Part shown: positions 26,689 to 40,071 of the stretch, piece after piece
Numbering within the stretch: position 1 is the first letter of the stretch
Layout: every line of letters begins with the position of its first letter
Source: Vagococcus proximus
Lineage (GTDB): Bacteria; Bacillota; Bacilli; Lactobacillales; Vagococcaceae
Assembly (NCBI RefSeq): GCF_029143285.1
Contig: NZ_JAPDSH010000003.1
Location: forward strand, 242,720-306,719
Length of the DNA: 64,000 bases
Direction: 5' to 3'
The notes under the pieces: model-generated
The model's database searches: none
Told to the model about the DNA's origin: nothing
The model's input: the letters and a program-made list of their open reading frames with translations, nothing else
Made by a program: the position numbers and the translations under genes

Positions 26689-27981
26689 TTAAATTTGTGC
26701 CCAAATATCTTCTAAAACATTAGTTTGAGTTCTATCTGGTCCTACAGAAAATGTTGAAATTCTAACACCAACAAGTTCAGAAACTCGTTTTACATAATGA
26801 CGTGCAGTTTCAGGTAATTCTTCCAATGTCTTACATGCTGTAACATCTTCAGACCAACCAGGCATTTCTTCAAAAATGGGTTTACAGCGTTCTAATTCTT
26901 TCAAACTAGCTGGATAATGATTAATCTCTTTTCCATCTAATTCATATGCTGTACATATTTTAACTGTCTCTAAACCACTTAATACATCAATTGAATTGAG
27001 TGATAGATTAGTAATTCCTGACACTCGTTTCGAATGATTCATAACAACTGCATCAAACCATCCCACACGACGTGGACGCCCTGTTACAGTACCAAACTCA
27101 CGTCCAACCGTACGAATTTGTTCACCCACTTCATCAAATAATTCTGTAGGAAATGGTCCATCACCTACACGTGAAGTGTATGCTTTACACACACCAATAA
27201 CTTTATTAATTTTAGATGGTCCTACTCCACCACCAACAGTTGTTCCACCAGCAATAGGGTTAGATGATGTAACAAACGGATATGTCCCATGGTCAATATC
27301 TAACATAACACCTTGTGCTCCTTCAAATAAAACATTCTTATTATTATCCAAAGCCTCATTCACTAAATAAGAAGTATCTGTTACATATTGTTTAATTTGT
27401 TGTCCGTATTCATAATATTCTTCGAAGATATCCTCAAAATTTAGAGCTTTTCCATCATACATTTTAGTAAACATACGATTTTTCTCTTCTAAATTAATAC
27501 GTAAACGTTCTTCAAAAATTTCTTTATCCAATAAATCAGCCATTCTAATACCTACACGTGCAGCTTTATCCATGTATGCTGGACCTATACCTTTATTGGT
27601 CGTTCCAATTTTATTGTCACCTTTTGATTCTTCTTGATAAGTATCTAATTGAATATGATATGGCAAAATGATATGGCAGCGATCTGAAATACGTAAATTA
27701 TCAGTATTAATCCCTCGATCATGTAAGTATTTTAATTCTGTTACGATAGATTTAGGATTTACAACTACACCATTTCCAATTACGCTAATTTTCTCCTTAT
27801 AAAAGATTCCAGAAGGGATTAACTGTAATTTAAATGTTTCACCATCAAATTTGATTGTGTGTCCTGCATTATCTCCACCTTGATAACGTGAAATAACCTC
27901 TGCATTCTCACTTAAAAAGTCTGTAATTTTACCTTTACCTTCATCGCCCCATTGAGTCCCTACAACTACTACTGATGACAT
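26689..27981 (-). CDS. purA: Adenylosuccinate synthetase
   Basis: PurA joins IMP and aspartate with GTP to give adenylosuccinate, the first step from IMP to AMP. The 430-residue protein has [14 protein letters not shown] at the N-terminus (GTP/IMP loop with catalytic Asp), GNAGHTI-type NAGHTIKF, the [12 protein letters not shown] block and [11 protein letters not shown]. Length matches the family. It is the last gene on the minus side of the origin cluster, as in enterococci and bacilli. A PurBox-like sequence lies upstream. Confidence 0.96.
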   Translation of the reverse strand: MSSVVVVGTQWGDEGKGKITDFLSENAEVISRYQGGDNAGHTIKFDGETFKLQLIPSGIFYKEKISVIGNGVVVNPKSIVTELKYLHDRGINTDNLRISDRCHIILPYHIQLDTYQEESKGDNKIGTTNKGIGPAYMDKAARVGIRMADLLDKEIFEERLRINLEEKNRMFTKMYDGKALNFEDIFEEYYEYGQQIKQYVTDTSYLVNEALDNNKNVLFEGAQGVMLDIDHGTYPFVTSSNPIAGGTTVGGGVGPSKINKVIGVCKAYTSRVGDGPFPTELFDEVGEQIRTVGREFGTVTGRPRRVGWFDAVVMNHSKRVSGITNLSLNSIDVLSGLETVKICTAYELDGKEINHYPASLKELERCKPIFEEMPGWSEDVTACKTLEELPETARHYVKRVSELVGVRISTFSVGPDRTQTNVLEDIWAQI

Positions 27982-28056
27982 TTGAACACCTCATTCTATT
28001 TATTTATATTCAATTCCTTATCTATTTTAACAATGCGACCTTTAAAAATCAACTGT

Positions 28057-28068
28057 ATTCGAACAATA
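28057..28068. promoter_or_regulatory. PurBox-like sequence upstream of purA
   Basis: ATTCGAACAATA resembles the lactic acid bacterial PurBox AWWWCCGAACWWT with one substitution at the first C. A single imperfect copy is weak evidence for PurR control. Confidence 0.25.
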
Positions 28069-28107
28069 ATAAAACGGATAGTGTTTAAATCCAACTAATC
28101 ACGAACA

Positions 28108-29475
28108 TTAAAATTCTGGTCTCGTTGAAAGAGAAGAAAACTTATTATATTCTTTAATAAAGAGTAACTCAACAGTACCTCTAGCACCACTTCTATTTTT
28201 TTCAATAATAACTTCTACTATATTGTTATCTTCTTTTTCTTCTGTATCATTATCTTCTCCTTCTTCATCACGATAGTAATCATCGCGATAGAGGAACGCA
28301 ACAATGTCCGCATCTTGCTCAATTGACCCAGATTCACGAATGTCACTAAGTACTGGTCTTTTATCTTGCCTCTGTTCTACTCCACGAGATAATTGAGATA
28401 ACGCAATTACAGGTACTTTTAATTCTTTTGCTAATTTTTTGAGTTGTCTGGAGATATCTGATACTTCTTGTTGTCTATTTTCCTTACCCGTACCTTCAAT
28501 GAGTTGAAGATAATCAATTAGTATTAGACCCAAATTACCTTTTTCTTGCGCGAGTTTACGACACTTCGCTCTAATTTCTGTAATTTTAATTCCTGGAGTA
28601 TCATCGATATATATATCAGCTTTAGACAAACTTCCCATTGCCATGACTAAACTTTGCCATTCAGTTTCTGTCAACTGACCTGTCCTTAAATTATGTGCTT
28701 CAATAGTCCCCTCTGCACACAACATCCGGTTGACAAGAGAAGTTGCTCCCATTTCCAAACTAAATATAGCAACAGCTTGATCAGTTTTAGTGCCTACATT
28801 TTGCGCTATATTTAATGCAAACGCAGTCTTACCTACAGCAGGTCGTGCAGCCAAAATTATCAATTCTTCTGGTTGTAAACCAGCTGTCATCTTATCTAGA
28901 GCTTGGTAACCTGTAGGCAACCCTGTTATTTCTTCTTCTTGTTGCGACAACCTGTCAATCTCAGCGAAACTATCATTCAACACTTCAGAAATCGATAAAA
29001 ATTCATTTCGTTTTCTATTTTCTGAAACTTCTAAAATCCGCTTCTCAGCTTCATCTAAAATATTCCCTACTTCATCACCTTGCTCATACCCCTGACTAAC
29101 TATCTCGGTTGCTGTTTTTATTAAATTCCTAAGTAATGATTTTTGTTCAACAATTTTTGAATAGTGAAGAATATTAGCTGCTGTAGGTACTGCCATTGCT
29201 AAATCCGATAAATATGGCAATCCTCCTACATCTTCTAATAAATTCAAACTCTCTAATTTATTTTTTATTGTAATAGTATCTATTGCATCACCATTATCTG
29301 TTAACTTTATCATCGTTTCAAAAATCAATTGATGACTTCTACGATAAAAATCAGAAGGTTTTAGAAATTCCATAGCTTCAACTATAGTCTCTGAATCTAA
29401 TAAAACTGAGCCTAATACTGCTTGTTCTGCTTCAATACTTTGAGGTGGAACTCTATCATGTAACATTTCATCCAT
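28108..29475 (-). CDS. dnaC: Replicative DNA helicase
   Basis: This is the hexameric replicative helicase (DnaC of Bacillus, DnaB of E. coli). The 455-residue protein has the N-terminal DnaG-interacting helical domain (PPQSIEAEQAVLGS), a linker helix, and the RecA-like ATPase domain with Walker A AARPAVGKTAFALN and LILIDYLQLI. The ATG at 29475 follows AGGAGAG at good spacing. It is separated from rplI by a terminator, so a promoter probably lies in the short gap. Confidence 0.95.
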   Translation of the reverse strand: MDEMLHDRVPPQSIEAEQAVLGSVLLDSETIVEAMEFLKPSDFYRRSHQLIFETMIKLTDNGDAIDTITIKNKLESLNLLEDVGGLPYLSDLAMAVPTAANILHYSKIVEQKSLLRNLIKTATEIVSQGYEQGDEVGNILDEAEKRILEVSENRKRNEFLSISEVLNDSFAEIDRLSQQEEEITGLPTGYQALDKMTAGLQPEELIILAARPAVGKTAFALNIAQNVGTKTDQAVAIFSLEMGATSLVNRMLCAEGTIEAHNLRTGQLTETEWQSLVMAMGSLSKADIYIDDTPGIKITEIRAKCRKLAQEKGNLGLILIDYLQLIEGTGKENRQQEVSDISRQLKKLAKELKVPVIALSQLSRGVEQRQDKRPVLSDIRESGSIEQDADIVAFLYRDDYYRDEEGEDNDTEEKEDNNIVEVIIEKNRSGARGTVELLFIKEYNKFSSLSTRPEF

Positions 29476-29508
29476 TCTTATCTCTCCTATATGCTCCCGC
29501 TTACTAAA

Positions 29509-29538
29509 AAAAAAAGAAAAAGCGAATATTAATTCGCT
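29509..29538 (-). terminator. Terminator after rplI
   Basis: On the minus strand AGCGAATTAATATTCGCT is followed by a long T-run interrupted by one C, just past the rplI stop. Confidence 0.85.
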
Positions 29539-29991
29539 CTATTCTGATACAACATGTACGCGTAATACTGCTATTACATCATGATGTAATTTAACTGGAA
29601 CATTTTTATAACCCAAAGTTCTTATAGGTTCCGGCAAGTCCATTTTTCTTTTATCTAATTTTATACCATGCTGTTTATTTAATGCTTCTGCAATTTGTTT
29701 AGAGGGAATGGATCCGAACAATCTTGAATCCTCTCCTGATTTAGCTTTAATTATTATTTCAAACCCTGCTGTTTCTATCTTGTTTTTCAAATTTTCTGCT
29801 TCTTTTTTAATACCTGCTTCAATTTTTTCTTGAGCTTTTTTCTTCCCATGTAATTCACTAATTGTTGTTGGGTTTGCTTCCTTAGCTAAACCTTTTTTAA
29901 TAAGAAAGTTTTGAGCATAACCTGATGACACCTCTTTAATTTCACCTTTTTTACCTTGTCCTTTAACATCTTGTATAAATACAACTTTCAT
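29539..29991 (-). CDS. rplI: 50S ribosomal protein L9
   Basis: L9 binds 23S rRNA with its N-terminal domain and projects from the 50S subunit on a long helix. The 150-residue protein starts [17 protein letters not shown], has [15 protein letters not shown], a Lys/Glu-rich connecting helix (about 45-75) and the C-terminal domain. The ATG at 29991 is chosen over one 9 nt upstream by family alignment. In most relatives gdpP lies just before it; here the 169-bp gap to rpsR contains no coding sequence. Confidence 0.95.
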   Translation of the reverse strand: MKVVFIQDVKGQGKKGEIKEVSSGYAQNFLIKKGLAKEANPTTISELHGKKKAQEKIEAGIKKEAENLKNKIETAGFEIIIKAKSGEDSRLFGSIPSKQIAEALNKQHGIKLDKRKMDLPEPIRTLGYKNVPVKLHHDVIAVLRVHVVSE

Positions 29992-30073
29992 TTTATACAC
30001 CTCTTTTTTTATTATCTGATATAAGTATATTTTACCATACTTACCTAATTCCTCACATCATTAACCTATTCTA

Positions 30074-30127
30074 TTTTTATTTAAAGTGAAGATGTTCCAC
30101 GTGAAACATCTTCACTTTAAATAAAAA
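30074..30127. promoter_or_regulatory. parS: parS site inside a 54-bp near-perfect palindrome
   Basis: The core TGTTCCACGTGAAACA (30093-30108) fits the Bacillus parS consensus TGTTNCACGTGAAACA. Symmetry continues outward to 27-nt arms (30074-30100 and 30101-30127) with a single mismatch. The polarity is T-run first and A-run last, so it is not a terminator in either direction. The ParB encoded at 54 kb should bind it. Confidence 0.88.
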
Positions 30128-30153
30128 AGGAGTAATGCATTTGCATTACTCCT
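30122..30153 (-). terminator. Terminator after rpsR
   Basis: AGGAGTAATGCA (30128-30139) pairs with TGCATTACTCCT (30142-30153); on the minus strand TTTTTTA follows. Its tail overlaps the outer edge of the parS palindrome. Confidence 0.88.
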
Positions 30154-30160
30154 AATAAGA

Positions 30161-30406
30161 TTATTGTTCGTCTGCAACGAATGGTAATAATCCCATAATA
30201 CGTGCACGTTTAATTGCAACTGTTAATGTACGTTGATGTTTAGCACATGTACCTGTTACACGACGCGGTAAAATTTTACCTCTTTCAGAAATAAATCTGC
30301 TTTTTAGTAATTCTACCTCTTTATAATCAACGTGGTCTGCATGGTTAGCACAGAAGTAACAAACTTTACGTCTTTTTCTTCCGCCGCCTCTTCTTTGTTG
30401 AGCCAT
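30161..30406 (-). CDS. rpsR: 30S ribosomal protein S18, zinc-ligand form
   Basis: S18 binds S6 on the 30S platform. The 81-residue protein starts [11 protein letters not shown] and ends with the conserved [14 protein letters not shown] and [13 protein letters not shown] blocks. It has a complete set of possible zinc ligands, C16, C19, C54 and H57 (KVCYFC and TCAKH), the so-called C+ form. The second of two consecutive ATGs (30406) has the better spacing from AGGAGG. It ends the rpsF-ssb-rpsR operon. Confidence 0.95.
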   Translation of the reverse strand: MAQQRRGGGRKRRKVCYFCANHADHVDYKEVELLKSRFISERGKILPRRVTGTCAKHQRTLTVAIKRARIMGLLPFVADEQ

Positions 30407-30427
30407 CATTTTGCCTCCTCTTCTATT

Positions 30428-30952
30428 TTAGAATGGTAAATCATCATCTGATATGTCAATTTTCGCAGCGTTCCCAAAAGGATCACTGTCTCTCGAAAAA
30501 CTAGGCATATCTTTTGAATAGGATGACGAAGATTGGTCAAATGATGATGCACCACTTTGTTGTTGATAACTAGATGCAGGGGCACCTTGGTTATTGTCAA
30601 AACGTGGCTCTTGCATTCTTTGCTCATTAACATTTTTAGACTCTAACATTTGGAAATTCTCACAGATAACTTCTGTTCTATAAACTTTTTGTCCCTGTTG
30701 ATTATCATAACTACTCGTTTGAATACGACCAGTAACGCCAATTAAAGAGCCTTTTCGTGTATAGTTTGCTAATGTTTCAGCGGGTTTTCTCCAAATTACA
30801 CAATTAATGAAATCAGCTTCTCTGTTACCACTTTGATTAGTGAAATTTCTATTTACAGCTAACGTAAAACTAGCAACAGCTGAACCATTAGAAGTGTATC
30901 TTAAATCAGGATCTTTTGTTAATCTGCCGACAAGTACAACATTATTAATCAT
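30428..30952 (-). CDS. ssb: Single-stranded DNA-binding protein
   Basis: Ssb coats single-stranded DNA and recruits replication and repair proteins through its tail. The 174-residue protein has the N-terminal OB fold ([23 protein letters not shown] to about residue 105), a Gln/Ser/Asn-rich disordered linker, and the acidic tip DISDDDLPF, the protein-docking peptide. The ATG at 30952 follows AAGGGGATGG and is preferred over an upstream codon at 30973 that would fall inside the parS palindrome. Confidence 0.95.
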   Translation of the reverse strand: MINNVVLVGRLTKDPDLRYTSNGSAVASFTLAVNRNFTNQSGNREADFINCVIWRKPAETLANYTRKGSLIGVTGRIQTSSYDNQQGQKVYRTEVICENFQMLESKNVNEQRMQEPRFDNNQGAPASSYQQQSGASSFDQSSSSYSKDMPSFSRDSDPFGNAAKIDISDDDLPF

Positions 30953-30975
30953 ATCTCCATCCCCTTCCGTCAAAA

Positions 30976-30991
30976 TGTTTCACGTGAAACA
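30976..30991. promoter_or_regulatory. parS: parS site between rpsF and ssb
   Basis: TGTTTCACGTGAAACA is a perfect 16-bp parS, and the palindrome extends to 24 bp (30972-30995), overlapping the rpsF stop codon. It is 883 bp from the first parS and about 8-9 kb from oriC. Confidence 0.95.
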
Positions 30992-30993
30992 TT

Positions 30994-31293
30994 TTAGTTT
31001 TCTTCTTTAACGATCATGTGACGTAAGATTCCGTCATTGATTTTAGCCAAACGATCAAATTCGTTGATTCCATCAGCTGTAGTTGAAGAAACTTTTACGA
31101 TATGGTAGATACCTTCACGACAATCTTTGATTTCGTATGCTAAACGGCGTTTTTCCCAATCTTTCGATTCTAAAACGTCAGCACCATTATCTTTTAAGAT
31201 AGCGTCAAAACGTTCTACTAATGCAGTTTTAGCTTCCTCATCAATGTTTGGACGAATGATATACATAATTTCATAATTCGTTGCTTTGTTCAT
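30994..31293 (-). CDS. rpsF: 30S ribosomal protein S6
   Basis: S6 pairs with S18 in the 30S platform. The 99-residue protein starts [20 protein letters not shown], contains [21 protein letters not shown] and ends with the [10 protein letters not shown] tail. The start follows AAGGAGGTGA. It opens the rpsF-ssb-rpsR operon, 124 nt after gyrA. Confidence 0.96.
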   Translation of the reverse strand: MNKATNYEIMYIIRPNIDEEAKTALVERFDAILKDNGADVLESKDWEKRRLAYEIKDCREGIYHIVKVSSTTADGINEFDRLAKINDGILRHMIVKEEN

Positions 31294-31417
31294 TGATTTT
31301 TCACCTCCTTATGGACTTTGGCTCTAATATTTATATAGAGCAAGGAAAGTATATCTATAAATAGACTACTAACATCTTGCAATTATACACTCTTTACGAG
31401 AGTAAATCAAGCTTTGT

Positions 31418-33889
31418 TTAGTCGGTTGTTTTATTTTGTGAATTTTCTTCTTTCTCATCTTCTGCTTCTACTTTTGCCATTGTTGAAACAGTTGCATCTT
31501 CTTCTAATTTAATTAAACGTACACCTTGTGTTGAGCGACCTGTTTGAGATACTGATTCAACGCTAAATCTTATAATAACACCCTTGTTTGTAATCAATAA
31601 TACATCTTCTGACCCATCAACAGTTGTTAAACCAGATAAAGGCCCATTTTTATCTGTTATATTAGCAGTTTTAATCCCTTTACCACCCCTGCCTTTGACA
31701 GGGTACTCAGAACCTTTTGTACGTTTCCCATAACCTTTTTCAGTAATAATAAGAACTTCAGAGTCATCATCAATAATCGCCATGCCAACAACATAGTCCT
31801 CATCTCTTAATCTAACTCCACGAACGCCTGTAGCTGTTCTTCCCATATCTCTTACATCATTTTCATCAAATGTAACGGAATAGCCTAGATGTGTACCTAT
31901 AATTATTTTTTTAGTACCATCTGTAACACATACATTAATGAGTTCATCGTTTTCTCTCAAGCTGATTGCTATTAGTCCATTACTTCTAATATTTGAAAAC
32001 GAACTTGTTGCTGTTCTTTTTACTACACCTTGACGTGTTGTGAAAAATAAATAATTATCTTCAGACGCTTTTCCGTCAACACTGATGATTGCCTCTATTT
32101 TTTCTGATGAATCTATCCCTAATAAGTTGATAATAGGTATTCCCTTGGCTGTTCTTCCATATTCTGGAATCTCATAGCCTTTGGCTTGATATACTTTTCC
32201 GTTATTAGTAAAGAACAATAACGTATCGTGAGTTGAACATGATACTAGATTTTCTACAAAATCATCGTCATGCATACCCATGCCTTGAACTCCTCTTCCA
32301 CCACGTTTTTGAGCTCGGAATTCTGAGTTAGCTAAGCGCTTAATATAGCCGTTGTGTGTCAAAGTGATGACTATGTCTTCTTCTTCTATTAGATCCTCAT
32401 CTTCAAGGCTTAAAACCTCACCTACTAGCAATTCCGTACGTCTAGGATCGTCATATTTATCTTTAACATCCTGAAGTTCAGTTTTGATAATTTCCACTAT
32501 ACGATGATGATTTGCTAAAATATCCTTTAAATCAGCTATCAACGCTATTAATTCTTGGTATTCTTTTTCAATCTTATCTCGTTCCAAACCTGTTAGACGT
32601 CTTAAACGCATATCTAGTATCGCTTGAGCTTGACGTTCTGATAAACTAAACGTTGTTATCAATTCTTGTTTAGCGATATCTTCAGCCTCAGCTGATCGAA
32701 TAATACGGATAATTTCATCAATATGATCTAAAGCAATACGTAAACCTTCTAAAATATGTGCACGAGCCTCTGCTTTACGTTTATCGAACTCTGTACGTCT
32801 TCTAATTACTTCTTCTTGATGGGTAATATAATGATTAAGGATAGACTTCAAGCTTAAGATTTTAGGCTCGCCAGAAACGATAGCAAGCATATTAAATCCA
32901 AACGAACTTTGTAAGGCTGTCATTTTATATAGATTATTCAAGATAACAGACGCACTAACATCACGACGGACCTCAATCACCATTCTCATTCCTTCACGTG
33001 ATGATTCATCACGTAAATCTGTCATACCCTCTACTCTTTTTTCACGACCTAACTCCGCAATTCTTTCAATTAGCTTCGCTTTGTTTACCATATATGGTAA
33101 TTCCGTAACAATAATACGTTCCTTACCATTTTTCATCTCTTCTATGTCGACTTTAGCTCTAACTGTAATAGAACCTTTTCCTGTTTCATAAGCTTTTCTA
33201 ATTCCTGATTTCCCCATCACTAAACCACCTGTTGGGAAGTCAGGACCAGGTAATACTTCCATCAATTCCATAGTAGTAGCATTTGGATTATCCATCAGTA
33301 AGGTTGTAGCATTAATAACCTCTCCCAAATTATGAGGAGGAATATTTGTAGCCATCCCTACAGCAATACCTGTAGTACCATTGACTAATAAATTTGGAAA
33401 TCTAGCAGGAAGAACAAGAGGTTCTTTCTCTGTTTCATCATAGTTATTACCAAAATCTACTGTATCTTTGTTTATATCTCTTAACATCTCTAATGCGATT
33501 TTACTCATACGAGCTTCCGTATAACGCATTGCAGCTGCTCCATCGCCATCTACAGACCCAAAGTTTCCATGTCCATCTACAAGCATCTGACGATAACTAA
33601 ATGGTTGAGCCATTCTTACCATTGATTCATAGATAGCACTATCACCATGAGGATGATATTTCCCCATAACATCCCCAACAATACGGGCAGATTTTTTGTG
33701 TGGTTTATCTGGCGTCACACCTAGGTCATTCATTCCATATAAAATACGACGATGAACTGGCTTCAAACCATCTCTAACATCTGGTAATGCACGTGAGACA
33801 ATTACACTCATTGCGTAATCAATGAAAGAATCTTCCATCTCACTTGTTAGGTTAACTTCTTTTACATTTTCTCTAATTTCTTCAGACAT
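31418..33889 (-). CDS. gyrA: DNA gyrase subunit A
   Basis: GyrA cuts and rejoins DNA in the A2B2 gyrase. The 823-residue protein has the breakage-reunion domain with the active-site tyrosine in [12 protein letters not shown], and the six-bladed C-terminal beta-pinwheel, whose GyrA box is the [10 protein letters not shown] segment. The quinolone-resistance region reads [12 protein letters not shown] with Ser and Glu at the two usual mutation sites, the susceptible residues. The C-terminus is acidic (EDEKEENSQ). It follows gyrB by 16 nt. Confidence 0.96.
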   Translation of the reverse strand: MSEEIRENVKEVNLTSEMEDSFIDYAMSVIVSRALPDVRDGLKPVHRRILYGMNDLGVTPDKPHKKSARIVGDVMGKYHPHGDSAIYESMVRMAQPFSYRQMLVDGHGNFGSVDGDGAAAMRYTEARMSKIALEMLRDINKDTVDFGNNYDETEKEPLVLPARFPNLLVNGTTGIAVGMATNIPPHNLGEVINATTLLMDNPNATTMELMEVLPGPDFPTGGLVMGKSGIRKAYETGKGSITVRAKVDIEEMKNGKERIIVTELPYMVNKAKLIERIAELGREKRVEGMTDLRDESSREGMRMVIEVRRDVSASVILNNLYKMTALQSSFGFNMLAIVSGEPKILSLKSILNHYITHQEEVIRRRTEFDKRKAEARAHILEGLRIALDHIDEIIRIIRSAEAEDIAKQELITTFSLSERQAQAILDMRLRRLTGLERDKIEKEYQELIALIADLKDILANHHRIVEIIKTELQDVKDKYDDPRRTELLVGEVLSLEDEDLIEEEDIVITLTHNGYIKRLANSEFRAQKRGGRGVQGMGMHDDDFVENLVSCSTHDTLLFFTNNGKVYQAKGYEIPEYGRTAKGIPIINLLGIDSSEKIEAIISVDGKASEDNYLFFTTRQGVVKRTATSSFSNIRSNGLIAISLRENDELINVCVTDGTKKIIIGTHLGYSVTFDENDVRDMGRTATGVRGVRLRDEDYVVGMAIIDDDSEVLIITEKGYGKRTKGSEYPVKGRGGKGIKTANITDKNGPLSGLTTVDGSEDVLLITNKGVIIRFSVESVSQTGRSTQGVRLIKLEEDATVSTMAKVEAEDEKEENSQNKTTD

Positions 33890-33905
33890 AGTATTCTCCT
33901 TTCCT

Positions 33906-36971
<3,066 letters not shown>

Positions 36972-36985
<14 letters not shown>

Positions 36986-37229
36986 CAGAAATTTCCTCAG
37001 TTATTAGTTCTTCATTTTTTTCCATAAAAAAAGTACCTTCTTCAGGTATTTCAATCATCATTCCTGGATATAGTTTACGTCCACGTCTATTTTCTATTTC
37101 TCCATCAACAAATATTACATTTTCCCTCAGATACCACTTTGCCATACCACCGCTTGAGATAACAGTTATTTCTTTTAAAAACTGCCCCAATGTTATGTAT
37201 TCCGTTTTTAATTTAAATGTATTTTTCAA
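36972..37229 (-). CDS. yaaA: S4-domain RNA-binding protein YaaA
   Basis: A small S4-domain protein found between dnaN and recF in most Firmicutes, linked in Bacillus to large-subunit ribosome assembly. Core: YITLGQFLKEITVISSGGMAKWYL, then VDGEIENRRGRKLYPG. The TTG at 37229 was chosen because AAGGTG lies 6 nt before it, giving 85 residues; a GTG at 37238 would give 88. An acidic tail (EELITEEISDESN) is longer than in Bacillus. Confidence 0.88.
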
Positions 37230-37391
37230 TATTCTCACCTTCTTTTAGACCTATTTCTTCTTATACATTATACCATTTTTTATACTTAAAAAACAAATAA
37301 ACCGTATAATTTCTCTTTCTAGCGAACGATAGCTCTTTTAGATAGTTTTAATCTATTTAATATTCTACCCCTTAAAACGAATTTTTTGCAT

Positions 37392-37430
37392 AAAAAAGAA
37401 GAGCCGTATTAAATATGGCTCTTCTTTTTT
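37392..37430 (-). terminator. Terminator after dnaN
   Basis: AAAAAAGAAGAGCC (37392-37405) pairs with GGCTCTTCTTTTTT (37417-37430), touching the dnaN stop codon. recF and downstream genes must have their own promoter or use read-through. Confidence 0.85.
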
Positions 37431-38559
37431 AATTAGTTCTTACTGGTGTTATTAATTGAATAAATGAAATTTCTGAATCTGTCGGTTCTAATGTAAAGGG
37501 TCTAATTGGTGAAATAAATTTAATAACAATGTCAATACCACCAAATGCTTTTAAAGCACTCTTCATATAATCTGGATTAAAAGAAATTTCTAAAGGTTCT
37601 CCAGTCATCTCAATGTAGGTAATTTCCTCTTGTACATTGCCTATTTCGGGCGAATTCCCATAAATAATAGCTTTATTATCTGAAACAGCCAACTTGACAA
37701 TATTGTTTCGACCTTCATGTGATAATAAGGAAGCTCTTTCAATAGCTGACAGTAAGTTAGCTACATTAAAAGAAATTTCTGTAGAAAAACTAGTTGGTAT
37801 TAAACGATTTGTATCCGGATACTTTCCTTCTAACAATCGTGAATAAAAGTACATATTAGCTGTTTTGAACAAAACTTGATTTTCCATAATACTAATAGAT
37901 ACCATTTCTTCTTCATCTTTAAATGATCGTGATAATTCTAATAAACTTTTTCCTGGAATGACGATATCGAAATCCTCTTGTACATCCTCTAAAGGTATTA
38001 CACGTTGACTTAAACGATGACTATCAGTAGCTACTGATAATAAACTAGAGCTATTTAAAATGAAATGTACCCCAGTTAAAATAGGTCTGCTTTCGTGTTG
38101 GGAGATAGCAAAACTTGTTTCATTAATCATTTTATTTAACACGCGTACAGGTAATTGTAGTTGCTTGATTTCATCAACTACAGGTAGTTGAGGGTAATTG
38201 TCAGCATCCAAACCATTAACAACAAATTCTGCTGCGCCAGATGTTATAGCTACTTGTTTATTAGCTAGAACTTCCAAAGTAACCGTATTTTCAGGTAATT
38301 TTCTTATTATTTCTCCAAAGAATCGAGCTTGGAGAACAATAGAACCTGTTTCTTCAATCAGCATTTGTGACTTAGTATCATTTTTTGACAAAAATGTTTC
38401 AATGGAAATATCTGCATTACTTCCCGTTAATGATAAGCCTTCGTTACTTAATTTTATTTTAACTCCGGTCAATATTGGGATAGTTGTTTTCGAACTTATT
38501 GCTCTCTGAACAGTTGATAATTCGTTTAAAAAACTGGTTCTATTAATCGTTAATTTCAT
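37429..38559 (-). CDS. dnaN: DNA polymerase III sliding clamp (beta subunit)
   Basis: DnaN forms the dimeric ring that tethers polymerase to DNA. The 376-residue protein has three tandem clamp folds (about 1-125, 126-250, 251-376), starting MKLTINRTSFLNELSTVQRAIS, with HESRPILTGV in domain 2 and the C-terminal LITPVRTN that closes the peptide-binding pocket. It follows AAAGGAAC. oriC sequence lies between it and dnaA. Confidence 0.96.
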   Translation of the reverse strand: MKLTINRTSFLNELSTVQRAISSKTTIPILTGVKIKLSNEGLSLTGSNADISIETFLSKNDTKSQMLIEETGSIVLQARFFGEIIRKLPENTVTLEVLANKQVAITSGAAEFVVNGLDADNYPQLPVVDEIKQLQLPVRVLNKMINETSFAISQHESRPILTGVHFILNSSSLLSVATDSHRLSQRVIPLEDVQEDFDIVIPGKSLLELSRSFKDEEEMVSISIMENQVLFKTANMYFYSRLLEGKYPDTNRLIPTSFSTEISFNVANLLSAIERASLLSHEGRNNIVKLAVSDNKAIIYGNSPEIGNVQEEITYIEMTGEPLEISFNPDYMKSALKAFGGIDIVIKFISPIRPFTLEPTDSEISFIQLITPVRTN

Positions 38560-38727
38560 TTTTAGTAAGTTCCTTTCGGTAATTAATATAGTTATATATA
38601 AAATAATAGTAGTAGTAGGGCCTGTTACTTCTGTGGATATCTGTAGAGAGGTAAACAGACTCTAAAGTTATCCACTTGTTGATAACCTGTGAATAACTTT
38701 TGGTTTTTACTAGAGTTATTCACAGGG
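38560..38727. other. oriC: oriC, dnaA-dnaN part with DnaA-trio unwinding element
   Basis: DnaA boxes: 38632-38640 (minus, ATATCCACA), 38668-38676 (plus, TTATCCACT), 38677-38685 (minus, TTATCAACA), 38688-38696 (minus, TTATTCACA) and 38716-38724 (plus, TTATTCACA). To the left are GGGCC (38618-38622), then five trinucleotides TAA-TAG-TAG-TAG-TAG (38604-38618), then AT-rich DNA. Box cluster, GC patch and trio array in this order match the Bacillus basal unwinding system, so strand opening probably starts near 38600. Confidence 0.88.
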
Positions 38728-40071
38728 TTAATTAGAAAGACCATTTTTTATATCATTGATTTCTTTTTGAATAGAGGTATCAGTCTCTAGTAATTGTTGT
38801 ATTTTTTCATGAGAATGTATAACTGTAGTATGATCTTTACCGCCAAACTCAGCCCCTATTTTAGGTAAAGAGTTATCTGTTAGCTCTCTTGAAAGATACA
38901 TAGCTATCTGTCTGGGTAATACAATGGTTTTTACTCTTTTTTTCCCCTTTAAATCCTTAAGTTGAATGTGGTAATACTCACAAACCTTTTCTTGAATACT
39001 TAAAATAGAAAGTTGATTATTGGCTCCAACTGAACGCAATGTTTTTAAAGAATCGGCCGCAAGACTTGTCGTTATATCTTCATTCTTCATAGTAGCAAAA
39101 GCCTGTACCCTAACTAAAGCCCCCTCTAGCTCGCGGATATTTGAATCAATCTGTCCAGCGATATAACTCAAGGTATCATCTGGAATTTCTAGATGTTCAG
39201 CATTAGCTTTTTTTCTTAAAATAGCTATTCGTGTTTCCAGGTCAGGTGGGGTAATATCGACTGAAAGCCCCCATGCAAATCTAGAAACTAACCGTTCTTG
39301 GAGCTTTGGAATTTCATTTGGAAGTCGATCACTCGTTAGAACAATTTGTCTACCATCATTATACAAAGAATTAAATGTATGGAAAAATTCTTCTTGAGTT
39401 CCTTCTTTATCAGCAAAGAACTGAATATCATCAACTAAAAGAAGATCAACATTGCGATACTCCTGTCTAAAACTTTCGGAAGTCCTGTTTTGAATAGAAT
39501 TAATAAAATCGTTGGCAAACGTTTCACTGCTAACATATTTAACTTTTGCATTGGGATTGTTTATTAACATTTGATGACCAATTGCATGCATTAGATGAGT
39601 TTTGCCTAGTCCAACTCCACCATAGAAAAATAAAGGATTATAAGTTGAGCCGGGGTCATCAGCAACAACTAAAGCAGCAGCGTGAGCCATTTGATTTCCT
39701 TTACCAATAACAAAAGTATCAAATGTGTATTTAGGATTAAGTAAAGCCTTTTTACTATTTTCTTTTGTTATGTCAGATATAATGGGCTCCATTTTAGGTT
39801 GAGCTGAAATATCTTCAATTATATCGTTCTTAATCGTAAAGATAGGAGTTATTTCTGAACCAGTAAGTTTAAAACCTGTTTCAACTATTTTAGTTGATAG
39901 ATTTTTTTCCCAATATTCTTTATGAAGGGCTGAGGGTACTTCTATAGTTAAATCATTGTTGATTAAACTTATAGGCGTTGCCTGTTCAATCCAAGCATTG
40001 AAACTGGGAGCGGTTAAGCTGTCACGATAAATAGCAACAAGCTCATTCCAAATATATTTAATATCGGCCAT
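38728..40071 (-). CDS. dnaA: Chromosomal replication initiator DnaA
   Basis: DnaA binds DnaA boxes and opens oriC. The 447-residue protein has an N-terminal helicase-loading domain (about 1-80), a variable linker, the AAA+ domain with Walker [11 protein letters not shown] and Walker [10 protein letters not shown], and the C-terminal DNA-binding domain with the signature [15 protein letters not shown]. The start follows AAGGAGGC. DnaA boxes flank the gene on both sides, which also suggests autoregulation. Confidence 0.97.
   Translation of the reverse strand: MADIKYIWNELVAIYRDSLTAPSFNAWIEQATPISLINNDLTIEVPSALHKEYWEKNLSTKIVETGFKLTGSEITPIFTIKNDIIEDISAQPKMEPIISDITKENSKKALLNPKYTFDTFVIGKGNQMAHAAALVVADDPGSTYNPLFFYGGVGLGKTHLMHAIGHQMLINNPNAKVKYVSSETFANDFINSIQNRTSESFRQEYRNVDLLLVDDIQFFADKEGTQEEFFHTFNSLYNDGRQIVLTSDRLPNEIPKLQERLVSRFAWGLSVDITPPDLETRIAILRKKANAEHLEIPDDTLSYIAGQIDSNIRELEGALVRVQAFATMKNEDITTSLAADSLKTLRSVGANNQLSILSIQEKVCEYYHIQLKDLKGKKRVKTIVLPRQIAMYLSRELTDNSLPKIGAEFGGKDHTTVIHSHEKIQQLLETDTSIQKEINDIKNGLSN

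Noticed and set aside
30074..30127. Palindrome read as a rho-independent terminator
   Set aside because: Polarity is T-run before and A-run after the stem on both strands; the real rpsR terminator is the neighbouring hairpin at 30122-30153.
30406..30633. 75-codon minus-strand frame overlapping the ssb 3' end
   Set aside because: It is an alternative frame of the ssb low-complexity linker.
32980..33010. CACGTG-containing sequences in gyrA and elsewhere as further parS sites
   Set aside because: Flanks do not match TGTTNCACGTGAAACA; the similarity stops at the six-base core.
33520..33680. Possible quinolone-resistance changes in gyrA
   Set aside because: The [12 protein letters not shown] segment carries the susceptible Ser and Glu residues.
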